From NCBI GenBank assembly GCA_048213135.1, contig PS015045.1, positions 55,100-119,099 of the forward strand: DNA of 64,000 bases, written 5' to 3'. The stretch is from Reclinomonas americana ATCC 50394 (taxonomy: Eukaryota > Jakobida > Jakobea > Jakobida). Shown piece after piece: positions 1-11,186 of this stretch. Position numbers and translations under genes: made by a program. The notes under the pieces were generated by a model. The model saw only the letters and a list, made by a program, of their open reading frames with translations, was not told the origin of the DNA and made no database searches. Position 1 is the first letter of the stretch, and the number at the start of each line of letters is the position of its first letter.

Positions 1-123
1 GTAAGGCATTTCTTATCCACACACTTTAAAGAGAGAGAGAGAAAGTAACAAGATTTGAACAAGATTGGCTGTCGATTCACACACGCGGACGAGGCACGCG
101 GACCACCGACGAAAAACATATCA

Positions 124-3100
124 TTAGACTCTTCTGGACAGCGACGCCGACACACCCGGCTGCTGCTGCTGCTGCTGTGGAGGCCACGGCGGCAATTCTG
201 TGGAGCTCTGCACGCGTCGTGCAGCCACCGCAGTTGTCGTGGCTGCGCCCGCCGGCACCGCCTGTCGCACAAACTGCACGTGCACGAGAATGCACTGCTC
301 CGTGCGACCATCCTCGTCGTTGACAAACACATACACGTGTCGCGTAGCCTCCTGTGATTGGGCCGGCAAGCGCAAGCGAATCCAACCCTTCTCTCCCGGA
401 CCGAGGCGCAGTTGCTCCGCTCCCACCGGAATCGACATGAGAGGCGGATGGCTGGTGCGAATGGTGAACGTGCGCGCCATTTGGAGTGCGTTGCGGAAGG
501 AGATTTTCTGAGAGGAAGCGAGTGAGTGAGATGCAAGCACACACTCACCCTGAGAAGAATGAATGCCAACACACCCTCTTCGACTCCTCATTGAGTGGCA
601 ACACAATGTCGAACTTGTAGTCCACTGCCGGCGGCGCAGCGTGACACACGGCAAGAGTGGAGTACAGAATGACACCCGCAGAAGCATCTGCAGAAAATGC
701 GTCAACGGCTGATGCAGCACAAACACAGCAGCCAACGGCTCCGCGTACCGAGCGTGTTGAGAATGATCTCTGCTTGCCCCGGCTCACGCGGCTGGAACTC
801 CAAATCCAGCACCGTTGTGGAACCCGGCTGCACCACCACCGGCACCGCTGGCACTGTGTTCAACACCGGATTGGACGACACCGTGACCACCTACACACAA
901 CAAAAAACCCGCATGTAAGTGACTTGTCCACGTGTGTGCTCCCTCCCTTCTTTTTCTCTCACCTGCATCGGCGCCGCACTCGTCAACACCGGCAAGCGCA
1001 GCATGTCGCGCGACACCTGGCCAGCCGTCCCATTCACGCTCAGCTTGTTCAGCGGGTGCACCGTCACCTCCCACAAATCCGTCAAATTGACCAGGAACGA
1101 ATCGCTGTAGAGGCACACGAGGAAGGTGCTGGGCTGGCCCACGTCGCCGCAACGGACGCGCAAATCCACCAGGTGCATCTCGCTCTCCACTTGTCGCTTG
1201 CGCACCGTCACTTGCGCCTCGGGTGTCGTGGAGCATCCGTACCGCTGCTCCACCGGATACAAACGCACCGAGCTCACGCTGTTGCCGACGGCGGAGGACG
1301 GTGGCGGTGGACCGTCGGTCCACGCCTGCGCGTCTGAGACGGCGCCGGGGAAGAGGTGGGCCATGTAGGCGTCGCCGAGTGTGCCCGGTCGCAGGCACAG
1401 GCTCTTGCGGAAGATCTCGTTGCGGCCGCAATAGAACGAAAAGTGACTGTCGACCACGTGCGGGCGCATCTCGATCTCGAACGACAGAATGCGGAACACG
1501 TCGCCCGAGCCGTCGTAGATGGTCACCTCGGCGTGCCGCAGCTGACCGCCGCGTCGACGCAGGGTGTCCACAGGAATGTCGGGGGCGCGCAACGTCTTGA
1601 ACACAAACGGCAACTGCAGCGTCTCTCCCGGATGTACCGTGACCACGCCGTCGCGATCGGCCAAACCCTCCTCCACTGGAATTCCGCTGCGTGCTCGGCC
1701 AGCGGCAAACGGATTCGCCTGCTCGGCCGAGATCTCACGCAGCAGCTCCCACTCCACCGGCTCGGTCACCAGTCGCAGCTCCGATTGATCGCCTGAGGAA
1801 GAGGAGGGGTGTGGGCGTCATTGGGGGATGAAGGGGCGCCGAAAGTACTCAAATATACCTTCCACAACCACTCGCAGCAACTGCGGCTGCTGTGTGGGAT
1901 TCTGCAGCGTGTACTCGTAGAACACGGCGTAGCCGACGGAGCTGCGGAGTCGCACCGTGTCGGTCAGGGTCTTGCGCGCAGCCATTTTGGCGGCCTCGAG
2001 TCGGTGATCGGTGCGGTAGTTCTCCACCGACACCATCATTTTGTCGGGCGCACCAATGGCGGCACGCTGGTGATGCAGCTCCTCGCGCACGCCCTGCATG
2101 GGTCGGGCGTGCAGAAGAGGGTTTTCTGGGGGGAGTGGAGGAGAGAGAAAAGGGTGAGGACAGGGGAAGTGTGAATGAGAGAAGGGAACTGAGAAGGAGT
2201 CAGAAAGCAAGAGTGAGAAAGTGCGATATGATGGTACACTAAACGAATGAAGAAGAAGAAGAAGGAGGAGAAGGGGAGAGGAGAAGAAGAAGAAGAAGAA
2301 GAAGAAGAAGAGAGAGAGGAGAGAGCTAACAAGATGAAAGACTGGGAGACATGGGTACGTCCAGTCTCCAAACCGTCAGTCTCACAGTCTCTCCCTGTCC
2401 TTCAAGTCTCAACCTCTCAACCTCTCAGTCTTCCTATCTCTTCTCCCTCCTTCTCCCTTTCCTTCTCCTCCCTCTCCTCCTCCCTCTCATCTCCTTCCCC
2501 CAGCTCACCTGCTGGACCAACCACCGGCAACCCGCTATCATCGCGACAGCCGATGCAGGCCAACCGCAAATGCAACTTGCCGACCACATACTGCCGTGCG
2601 GTGAACGAGTCCACGTCACTGATGACGGGGCACGACAGCAGCTGCTTCACGCCCTGTCGCTGCTGCCGCAGCAGATTGCGCAACGGCGCATGCACACGCC
2701 CAATGACCGTCTGCGTGTCACTGTCCCACACATCGATGACGATGGTGCGGCACATCATGTACTTGAGGAAGTTCTCAAACTCGGCCGCGGACATGCCGTT
2801 GCGCTCGACGCGGTGGCGGATTTCGAAGCCGCTCTGTGTGAGGAAATAAGGAGGAATGGGTGAGCGTGTGAATTGGGAATGAATCTCATGTCTCCTCTCT
2901 TCCCTGGCAATCCACACTCTGACTGAGAAAGCCAAAGTGCTGCGCTTGCTCTTGTCTTGCGGACACAGGCATTCCCACTGTCCTCTCTCATTTTTTCATT
3001 GCACTTCAATATCCCCACTGCATTCTTTCTCCTTCCTTTCTGTGGCTCTGCTCCCTCTAAACTCACATTCGACACATGTCTCGACTGACGAGAGAGCCAA

Positions 3101-6100
3101 AACGCTCCCTCTAGCTCTCATGCATCCTGTTCCTTTGTTCACTGCTCCATTGGCCATTTCTCTCTCCCTCACAGACTCAATGGACGAGAAACCCACAAAG
3201 TTGAGTCGTTCTTTCTCTCGCACACGCACTCCAATTCAAAACAAACCCGACAGATATTTCTCTCGACCCTGTTGTAGCTTATCAAACCAGAAACATCTCT
3301 ATGTCCCCTCTTCTGCCCCATCTCGACAGAAACGCCCGCCTCCACTTGACAACCGCATTCTTTCTCCCTCTCTCTCTCTCGTCCCTTCCATTCCCTTATC
3401 TTCCTTCCCCTTCATCCCTCCCTCACGAACATTGTCCATTCCCTTTTCCTTCATCCCCCTTCCCCCGCATGCCCCTTCCCCNNNNNNNNNNNNNNNNNNN
3501 NNNNNNNNNNNNNNNNNNNNNNNNNNNNNNNNNNNNNNNNNNNNNNNNNNNNNNNNNNNNNNNNNNNNNNNNNNNNNNNNNNNNNNNNNNNNNNNNNNNN
3601 NNNNNNNNNNNNNNNNNNNNNNNNNNNNNNNNNNNNNNNNNNNNNNNNNNNNNNNNNNNNNNNNNNNNNNNNNNNNNNNNNNNNNNNNNNNNNNNNNNNN
3701 NNNNNNNNNNNNNNNNNNNNNNNNNNNNNNNNNNNNNNNNNNNNNNNNNNNNNNNNNNNNNNNNNNNNNNNNNNNNNNNNNNNNNNNNNNNNNNNNNNNN
3801 NNNNNNNNNNNNNNNNNNNNNNNNNNNNNNNNNNNNNNNNNNNNNNNNNNNNNNNNNNNNNNNNNNNNNNNNNNNNNNNNNNNNNNNNNNNNNNNNNNNN
3901 NNNNNNNNNNNNNNNNNNNNNNNNNNNNNNNNNNNNNNNNNNNNNNNNNNNNNNNNNNNNNNNNNNNNNNNNNNNNNNNNNNNNNNNNNNNNNNNNNNNN
4001 NNNNNNNNNNNNNNNNNNNNNNNNNNNNNNNNNNNNNNNNNNNNNNNNNNNNNNNNNNNNNNNNNNNNNNNNNNNNNNNNNNNNNNNNNNNNNNNNNNNN
4101 NNNNNNNNNNNNNNNNNNNNNNNNNNNNNNNNNNNNNNNNNNNNNNNNNNNNNNNNNNNNNNNNNNNNNNNNNNNNNNNNNNNNNNNNNNNNNNNNNNNN
4201 NNNNNNNNNNNNNNNNNNNNNNNNNNNNNNNNNNNNNNNNNNNNNNNNNNNNNNNNNNNNNNNNNNNNNNNNNNNNNNNNNNNNNNNNNNNNNNNNNNNN
4301 NNNNNNNNNNNNNNNNNNNNNNNNNNNNNNNNNNNNNNNNNNNNNNNNNNNNNNNNNNNNNNNNNNNNNNNNNNNNNNNNNNNNNNNNNNNNNNNNNNNN
4401 NNNNNNNNNNNNNNNNNNNNNNNNNNNNNNNNNNNNNNNNNNNATCCCCTTCCCCTTCATCCCCCATCCCCCTCATCCCCCTTTCCCCGTCATCCCCCTT
4501 ACCCCTCATCTCATCCCACTCACCGTCTGCGCACCCGCCGCATCCGTCGCATGATGTGACGCCGAATCGTGGGAGAGCAGGCACATGGGATCATTCGGAT
4601 CGGCACCGCGCACGAGCTGCATCGGCGCCCGACGAGTGTTGACCAGTGGGAACCAGAAGAAGCGCACGGAAAAGTGCACGCGACGTGGAGGACCAGCGTA
4701 GCCGCCTGCAACGCACGCCACAGCCGTGAGACTCGGCACAAGAGATCGTACATGCGCGCAAAGACAAACCGAGCGGGACTGCAGTCGTGTCCGCCGGTGT
4801 GTAGGCCCAGAATTGGGCGACAAACTCGTTCACGTCCAGCACATCGGTACTCTCCAACGCAAAGTCAATGTCGTCCAGCGCCTGTGGCCAGTCATTCAGT
4901 CAGCTCCTCCATTCGATTTGGTGCACAGAAGAGAGAGACGGCGACGCACCTTGGCATTCGGAATCCCGTTGACAGAGCTGGTGACGTAGCTGACATCGAT
5001 GAGCGGCAGACCGTGCTCGTTGGTCAGCGTCGGAATGTCCATTTCCATCAACTTGCGCAGCTCCGACCGCGTCATCCGCATGCCACTCGGGTAGCCGCCG
5101 GGTTGCACGGCCGGTGCGCCGATTGAACTCTGCATCGTCACGGTGAGACATCTTCGGAAGAACGCAAGAGGAGTTGTGGTGCACTGACCGCCATACTGGC
5201 GCCAACAGGCACATGGAAGGTCGACACCGGCAGTTCGTCTTCATCGTCCCACTCGCGGCGCGAGCGTGAGCGCGCATTTGTCGGTGATATGCTCATCTCA
5301 GGCGCCGCCGCGTTGCCGGCATCGGTCATCTTTGCCGGCGGATCGGCCGTTGGGGTTGCTGTCATCATAAATGAATCACGAGGTGAGCGTGGAAGTGCTG
5401 CACTTTGCTGAAAGGAACAAGCTGACGCAACTGAGCTGGAACACGGCCGATGCCTGCGAATGACCGCCGCTGCGTGTGACGGCAAACGCTCGCACAAAGT
5501 ACCTTCCGCCGGGAGTCAGTCCGTGGAAGGTGGCAACCAGCCCGTTGCCGTCGCGCGTATATCCAAGGACTTCGCGCTTCAGCGTGTCGACCTTGTCTGC
5601 GGGACGGAAATGGTAAGGCACATGCATGATCCCAAAAGGCGGATGCGAAGAAAAGCAGATTCAACTGTCGGTCGAGAACGCCGGCGATGAGCACAGCTCA
5701 AACTCGTGACGCGACACAATGGCCAACTTGGGCGCCTCCAGCTCCACTTCTGCGGTGGTCGCCGACAACGCGGTGGCCGACAGAATCGCTGGCGCTGTGG
5801 ACCACGCCCGTTAGTTAGCAACAGACAATCACGTGTACTTGTCAGAAGGAGGCGAGCACACACCGGGAGGCACAGGAGCCGCTGGCTCTGATGGTGGTGG
5901 AGGGGCCTGTGCGCGGGCGGGTTCGGCATCCGGCGCCCCCGCACCCGTTGCTTCCTTCGAGGACATCACGTGATGCGTGCTCGCCTCGTGGTTGACTTGT
6001 GCGGGTGCAGGTGTCGGTTGCGGAAGTGGGAGATCTGCAGAGCGATATCACACACGACGCATGAGCATTGAGACTGCAATATATCCACTCCCGGTCCCAG

Positions 6101-7363
6101 ACGAACCCCGAGTGAACTGCGCATGTGCCTGGGAATCGGCCTTGGGCGACAGCACCGAAGGAAGTTCTGCCACGAGCAACAAGCGTGTGAGCAATGCAGC
6201 AAACCAAGGAGCCACTGAGGACGAAAGTAAGCAACTGGTGTTCGGCCGCGCCATGTACCCGGTGGCCGAGAAGCGACAGGTGATGGGGTACGTGTCGGGA
6301 TCATCGGGTCCTGGCGGCGGCAGACAGTACACGGCACAACCGGGCACGAGCAGAGATTCGCGAGGACGCGACTCGAACGAGAAGAGCCGCCGATCGCCGA
6401 CCACTGGATGCACGTGCGGCAGCAGCACCAACTGACCGACCACGAAAGATCTCTCAACTGACACGAAAGGTCGTGAGGCGCTCAGGAGATAAAGGAAGTG
6501 CATGATGGCAAACAAACCAATGGAGGCGGCGCCAACAGAGGACCCAGCAGCCAGCAGAGGCGCGGTACTGCTCAGCGGCAGTGGAATGTGCGCGACAAAC
6601 ACCAACTCGATGACGAGCGCCACGGAGGGATCGGAGAATGGGGCTTCAGTGGTGAGGCTTCCGTGGAACTCAAAGACTCGAGGGCGAACTGCGGGGGAAG
6701 ATGTAAGGCAAGGGAGGAGAGGGGAGGGAAAGGGAAAGCGGGAAGGGGGCAAGGGGTTAAAGAAGGTGGGACACGGAAAGGGGAAGGAAAGAGTGGGGGA
6801 GAGAAAGGGCAAGCGAAGGGGGTAGGCTGAAGGCGGAGGAACAAGGTGAATAAGGAATGGGGAAAAGGAGAGGAATACAGAATGGGGAAGGAAAAGACAC
6901 AGCGTGAGAGAGGAGAGGGAGGGAAAGCAAAGGGGGAAGAGGGCAAGGGGGCAAGGGGTTAAAAAGATGGGAAGGGAAAAGAGTGGGACACGGAAAGAGA
7001 AACGAAAGAGATTGGGAGAGGTGAGGGAAAGGGGGACAGGGGGTAGGAGGGATAAGGTGACTAAGGAATGGGGAAAGGGAGAGGGACGCAGAATGGGGAA
7101 GGAAAAGAGACTGCGAAAGGGAGGAGGGGGAGTGAGAAGAAGAACAGAGACTAAAGGTGTCACAGTCTGCAAGCATGAGAGAATGAGAGAGAGAGAGAGA
7201 CAGATAGACTGAAGGATAGTGAAAGACAAAGAGAATGGAGTGGAGATTGAGAAAGAGTAAGAAGAAAGAGACAGACAGAGAGAGAGAGACAGTGAATGAG
7301 AAGATGAACAAAGACTCGAAGGCGTCACAGGCTGCAACCACGAGACAGAGAGTAGGTGACACG

Positions 7364-7410
<47 letters not shown>

Positions 7411-7546
7411 CGCGACGAGAGACGACGACGACGACGTACGGCGGACGGTACGGGTCGTACGTTCGGTTCGGGTTCCGGGNNNNNNNNNNNNNNNNNNNNG
7501 AGACGACGACGACGACGAGACGACGACGAGAGAGAGAGAGAGAGAG

Positions 7547-7590
<44 letters not shown>

Positions 7591-8318
7591 GCGATCGCAG
7601 AGTGACGCGCAACTGGCAGTGGGCTCATTCGTGGGCGCCGCAGACCGTGCCATGAAACCAGTGGGTCCGCCAGCCACTCCGGCGGCAAGAGGACGCACGG
7701 GCGGTCGGCGTGCCGTCATTGTGGTGCGCTTGGTGGACACGGAGTTGCGTAGCAGCTTCAGCACGCTCTATGTCGTGGAGAGGGGTGGTAAATACATCGA
7801 AGAGAGAGGGGGGAAGGGAGAAAAAGCAGAACATCCATGCGCACCTCGGATTCCACGCGCGATGCTGGTGGACGACCATCGCCCACCACCAGCGATGACA
7901 CCAGACGATGAATGGCCAGTGTGTCGTCGTCGGCGTGTGACATGGGCGACTTGGGTGTGACGGAATCGTTGGCGGGATCCTCCGCGTTGAGGCGCTCGCG
8001 TTTCAAGATGCCGACGTGAGGACCGTCGATGCGGCGCAGAGTGTTGTGTGCGCCCACCAGCAGTCGCCGCTCGACAATCGTCGTCTTGTTGACGGTGTCG
8101 AAGAAGGCGCCTGGCGAGAGGCGAGAGAAGGGGGGAGAAGGGGGGAGAAGGGCGAAGAGCAAGGGGGAGAAGGAGGGAGAAAGAGGGAGAAGGGGGGAGA
8201 ACGGGGAGAACGGGGAGAAGGAGGAGAAGGAGGGAGAGAAAGAGGAAGAAAGAGAGAAGGAAGGAAGAAAGAAAGAGAGAAAGAAGAAACAAAGAAAGAG
8301 AGAAAGAAGAAACAAAGA

Positions 8319-8361
<43 letters not shown>

Positions 8362-8432
8362 GAGAGAGACGACGACGACGACGACGACGTACGACGACGA
8401 CGACGACGACGANNNNNNNNNNNNNNNNNNNN

Positions 8433-8501
<69 letters not shown>

Positions 8502-10302
8502 AGAGACACAAATACTAGAATGTAATAACGAGAGAGAGAGAGAGAGAAGTTAGACACAATTGTGGAGTGCTTGTCTTCCCTCTTTCACGATCCACTCACC
8601 ATGATGGCGCTTTCGGAACTCGTCAAGACGTGCCAAGAATTCCCGCTCAAACGATCGCTCCATGGCCACACGCATGGACGAAATCGAAATGTTGGCCAGT
8701 GGCGCGAGGCTGCAAAAGCCAACAGATGTCAGTTTTGAGGGAGACGAGTGATCATGCAAGGAAACACAGCAGAACCTTCCACGATAGAAATCCGTTAGGG
8801 CCACACGAGCGGACCTACGGACTTGGTCAACACCAAGATAGCCACCAAGAGTGACGACAGCAAAAAAGAACTCAACGACAGGAACACGGTGCCAAAGCCG
8901 GGAATGTAAGACTCCAGCCCTTGAGGCTCCAGCGGTCGCCACAGATTGTACGTGTGCCACAGTCCCGGATGCTCCGACAAGCGATACTCGATGGTGGCGT
9001 TCAGCGGAGGCAGCACGCGGTCGGCACCATCTTGTGTGGCCGAATGACGCGATGTCGGCGCCATGATGCTCGGCTGATTGGCCGTCGACGACGTGTCGAC
9101 TCGCTCACGGAACAAGAACAGGCAACGTGGAGTGCCTTGCACGAGCGCTGCGCGGTGATCCTTGGTTTCGGGGGCCACCGGCTACAGATCGAAGAGTGAG
9201 ACGAGAGCACAAATTCGTGCGCACACCATTGGCGCTCACCTCACGATTGTCGCCTCGCGACTGGCCCTCCATGGTCACGGGCAGGCCACGAATCACCGTG
9301 AAACCCAGTGAGAATGACTGCGCCACGGCGCCGCCCACATGCACGCACACCGAGGCCACCATTTCCACCACAATGTTGAGTGGGCGAGCGGCGTTGTAGA
9401 GGGTTGGGATGCGAATGTAGACGGGCATGTCGAACCTGCAACAAGGAGAAGGAGGTGAGTAAAGGGAGAAGGGGGAGAAAGGTTCTCACTTCTCTCTCGC
9501 TTCTTCCTCCCCTTCTCTCCTCTCCGCAACTCCAACATATCAATCGACTCGGGCGCCGGCATCGCACTCGCCGGCGCATCGATCCTCCGCGCATAACTAA
9601 ACGCCGTCGTTCCCGCCGGCTGTGACGTGTACGTCCGCCCCACAAACGCCTGCGCCAGCACATCGAACAAGTGCACTCGATACGACACCGTCACGTCGGC
9701 GTCATCGCTCACGCGCAGCACCTTTTCCAACGCATCCTGCGATCGATCGACGGATGAGTGAGAAAGGCGACACCCTCTGTGCCCCATACGAGCCCACTCA
9801 CCAACACCTGCGTCGGCAACCGCAAGCCGACCACCCGATCGATCAGCAGCACCGCCACCACATCATCATGTCCCTCCATCAGCTCCTCCTCCTCATCCGA
9901 CGGAAGCTCCTCATCGCCTTCGCCTAAACCCCGCGCAGGCACACTCGCACCGCCTTCGTCGTCCTGCTCTGCGCGACGCAGGATCGATGCCGCGGCCGCC
10001 GCCTGCTTCTTTCGCGCCTGCATGGTGGCAGTTACCGATCGCGCGACGGTTGGATGGTGCAGGTGTTGCACGTGTCCGTTGATCGGGTCGATGAGAGGCG
10101 CAGTGGGCACAGGCGCGTACGAGGAGAGCTGGAGGCGCGCCCATTGCATCCAGCGACGCACGACGCGAGAGGCGCGCTGTTCGGGTTGTGTGGAGGCGTC
10201 GAGAACGCGACGGGAGAGCGGTGTGGTGATGGTGTTGGGTGGTGGGGGTTGTGGGGGGGACATGGGCACTGTCAGGGGTGCAGGGCCGTCGCGGCCCTCC
10301 AT
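124..10302 (-). CDS. NPHP4: Nephrocystin-4 orthologue (ciliary transition zone), multi-exon
   Basis: NPHP4 is a scaffold of the NPHP module at the ciliary transition zone. The predicted ATG is at 10302 and the TAA at 124-126. Early exons are 9802-10302, 9490-9736, 9240-9435 and about 8850-9181. Landmarks matching the family in order: SYRVHLFDVLAQAFVGRTY near 9.7 kb; MPVYIRIPTLYNAARPL near 9.4 kb; TIVERRLLVGAHNTLRRIDG near 8.0 kb; SRPRESLLVPGCAVY near 6.3 kb; IDVWDSDTQTVIG near 2.7 kb; VFYEYTLQNPTQQ near 1.9 kb; MRPHVVDSHFSFYCG near 1.45 kb; an Ig-like C-terminal module with HVYVFVNDEDG near 0.3 kb. The order is collinear with animal NPHP4. An FN3-like insert lies at 5.4-5.85 kb. Introns are swollen by purine repeats and contain one 962-N and two 20-N gaps. 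Middle exon limits are approximate. Family assignment is firm; the complete exon model is not. Confidence 0.5.
3360..4520. repeat. C-rich minisatellite around a 962-N gap, NPHP4 intron
   Basis: Short C-rich units (CCCCTTCATCC-like) run into an N gap at 3482-4443 and continue after it to about 4520. This lies in an NPHP4 intron. Reading frames through it are meaningless. Confidence 0.5.
6715..7125. repeat. About 200-bp purine-rich tandem duplication in an NPHP4 intron
   Basis: Two diverged copies of a G/A-rich unit can be aligned. Both carry GGCAAGGGGTTAAA (near 6750 and 6950), then GGGACACGGAAAG and CAGAATGGGGAAGGAAAAGA in the same order. No coding signal is seen between the flanking NPHP4 exons. 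Confidence 0.5.
7355..7592. repeat. (GA)n-(GAC)n compound repeat with a 20-N gap
   Basis: A (GA)n run gives way to (GAC)n and GTACG-type sequence, then 20 N at 7480-7499, then (GAC)n and (GA)n again. The arrangement is roughly symmetrical about the gap. It lies in an NPHP4 intron. Confidence 0.5.
8115..8548. repeat. (GGGAGAA)n, (GA)n and (GAC)n tract with a 20-N gap
   Basis: A GGGGGAGAA-type tandem repeat passes into (GAAAGA)n, (GA)n and (GAC)n, then 20 N at 8413-8432, then (GA)n. It occupies an NPHP4 intron and holds no exon. Confidence 0.5.
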
Positions 10303-11186
10303 GTTTGAGCACGCGCAGAGGTGTGGGGGAGAGAGGGGAGTTTCGTTCGCGCCAATTTCGGTGCTCGCGGCAACGGTCAGTCGCGCGACGTTGAATGATC
10401 ATGAGTGAAAGGGGGAGAGCGGAGGAGAATGGTGGGGGAGTTGATGTGGAGTGGTGTGGGGAGGAAGAGCTGCGTGAATTCGTGAGGAATGGATGGCCTC
10501 GACGTCGACGTTTGTTCGAAATCAGTTTCCTCTCTCATTGAGGAGCAACATGATGATCGGACAAGTCGAGCCCTCTGCACGTAACCATGCAAGCATCAGT
10601 CTTGACGGTGGCGAGTTTTTCTGCGCTTTTCGGACCCGGCTTCGAGCAACTGCATGCGCAAGTCGATCGCGAGAACTGCGCAAGCGATGATCCGCGTTGC
10701 ATAGCAAATCTCTCGCCAGTGCGTGTTACCTGCCATTCAACTTTGTAGTTGTGCTTGTCGCAATGCACGAGTCAAACGATCCGGAGACTTCTGCGGATCC
10801 ACTTGTCTGTCATTCCTGCATCCGAATTTGAATTCGAGAGGAGACCACGGTAATCAGAGCAGCTGTAGCTGTTGTGCACGCATGAATTACCTGTAACAAA
10901 CAAACGGTGACGCCTGCGTTCGTGACGCAGTTGCCGATCGATATCATTCGTGAATCGCGAATTCGAATTGCTTGCTATGGCGTGCCGGACCTCATTCGAG
11001 CTTGACTCATCGCCAAGCAGTATGCATGCCTTGCAGCTGCGAGCTGGGAGATCCACAGAAAGCTGTCCAGAAAAATGCCTTCCAAAATCGGCATTTCACT
11101 CCGACGCATTGGACACACGCACACACACGCACTCCGAGTGAGAGACACGTGAGCGCGTGGAGGGCATCTCTTGTCACCAAGAGAGA
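10303..11186. other. Divergent intergenic region, NPHP4 / SLC49A4
   Basis: These 884 bp separate the start codons of two divergently transcribed genes, so both promoters should lie here. Only short frames occur. AT-richer patches carry GAATTCGA motifs near 10832 and 10965. No TATA box or convincing X-box was found, and no RNA gene was recognised. Confidence 0.5.

Noticed and set aside
2937-4559. Long frames crossing N gaps (also at 20230, 27095, 35007, 58255 and 61875)
   Set aside because: Unknown bases were read as open codons and the flanks are simple repeats.
10493-10690. Small frames in the NPHP4/SLC49A4 intergenic region
   Set aside because: No family features, overlapping frames on both strands, and no splice partners.
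10886-10897. X-box (RFX site) upstream of NPHP4: ATTACCTGTAAC
   Set aside because: The half-sites are adjacent without the usual spacer and one position mismatches; too weak, although an X-box would be expected for a ciliary gene.
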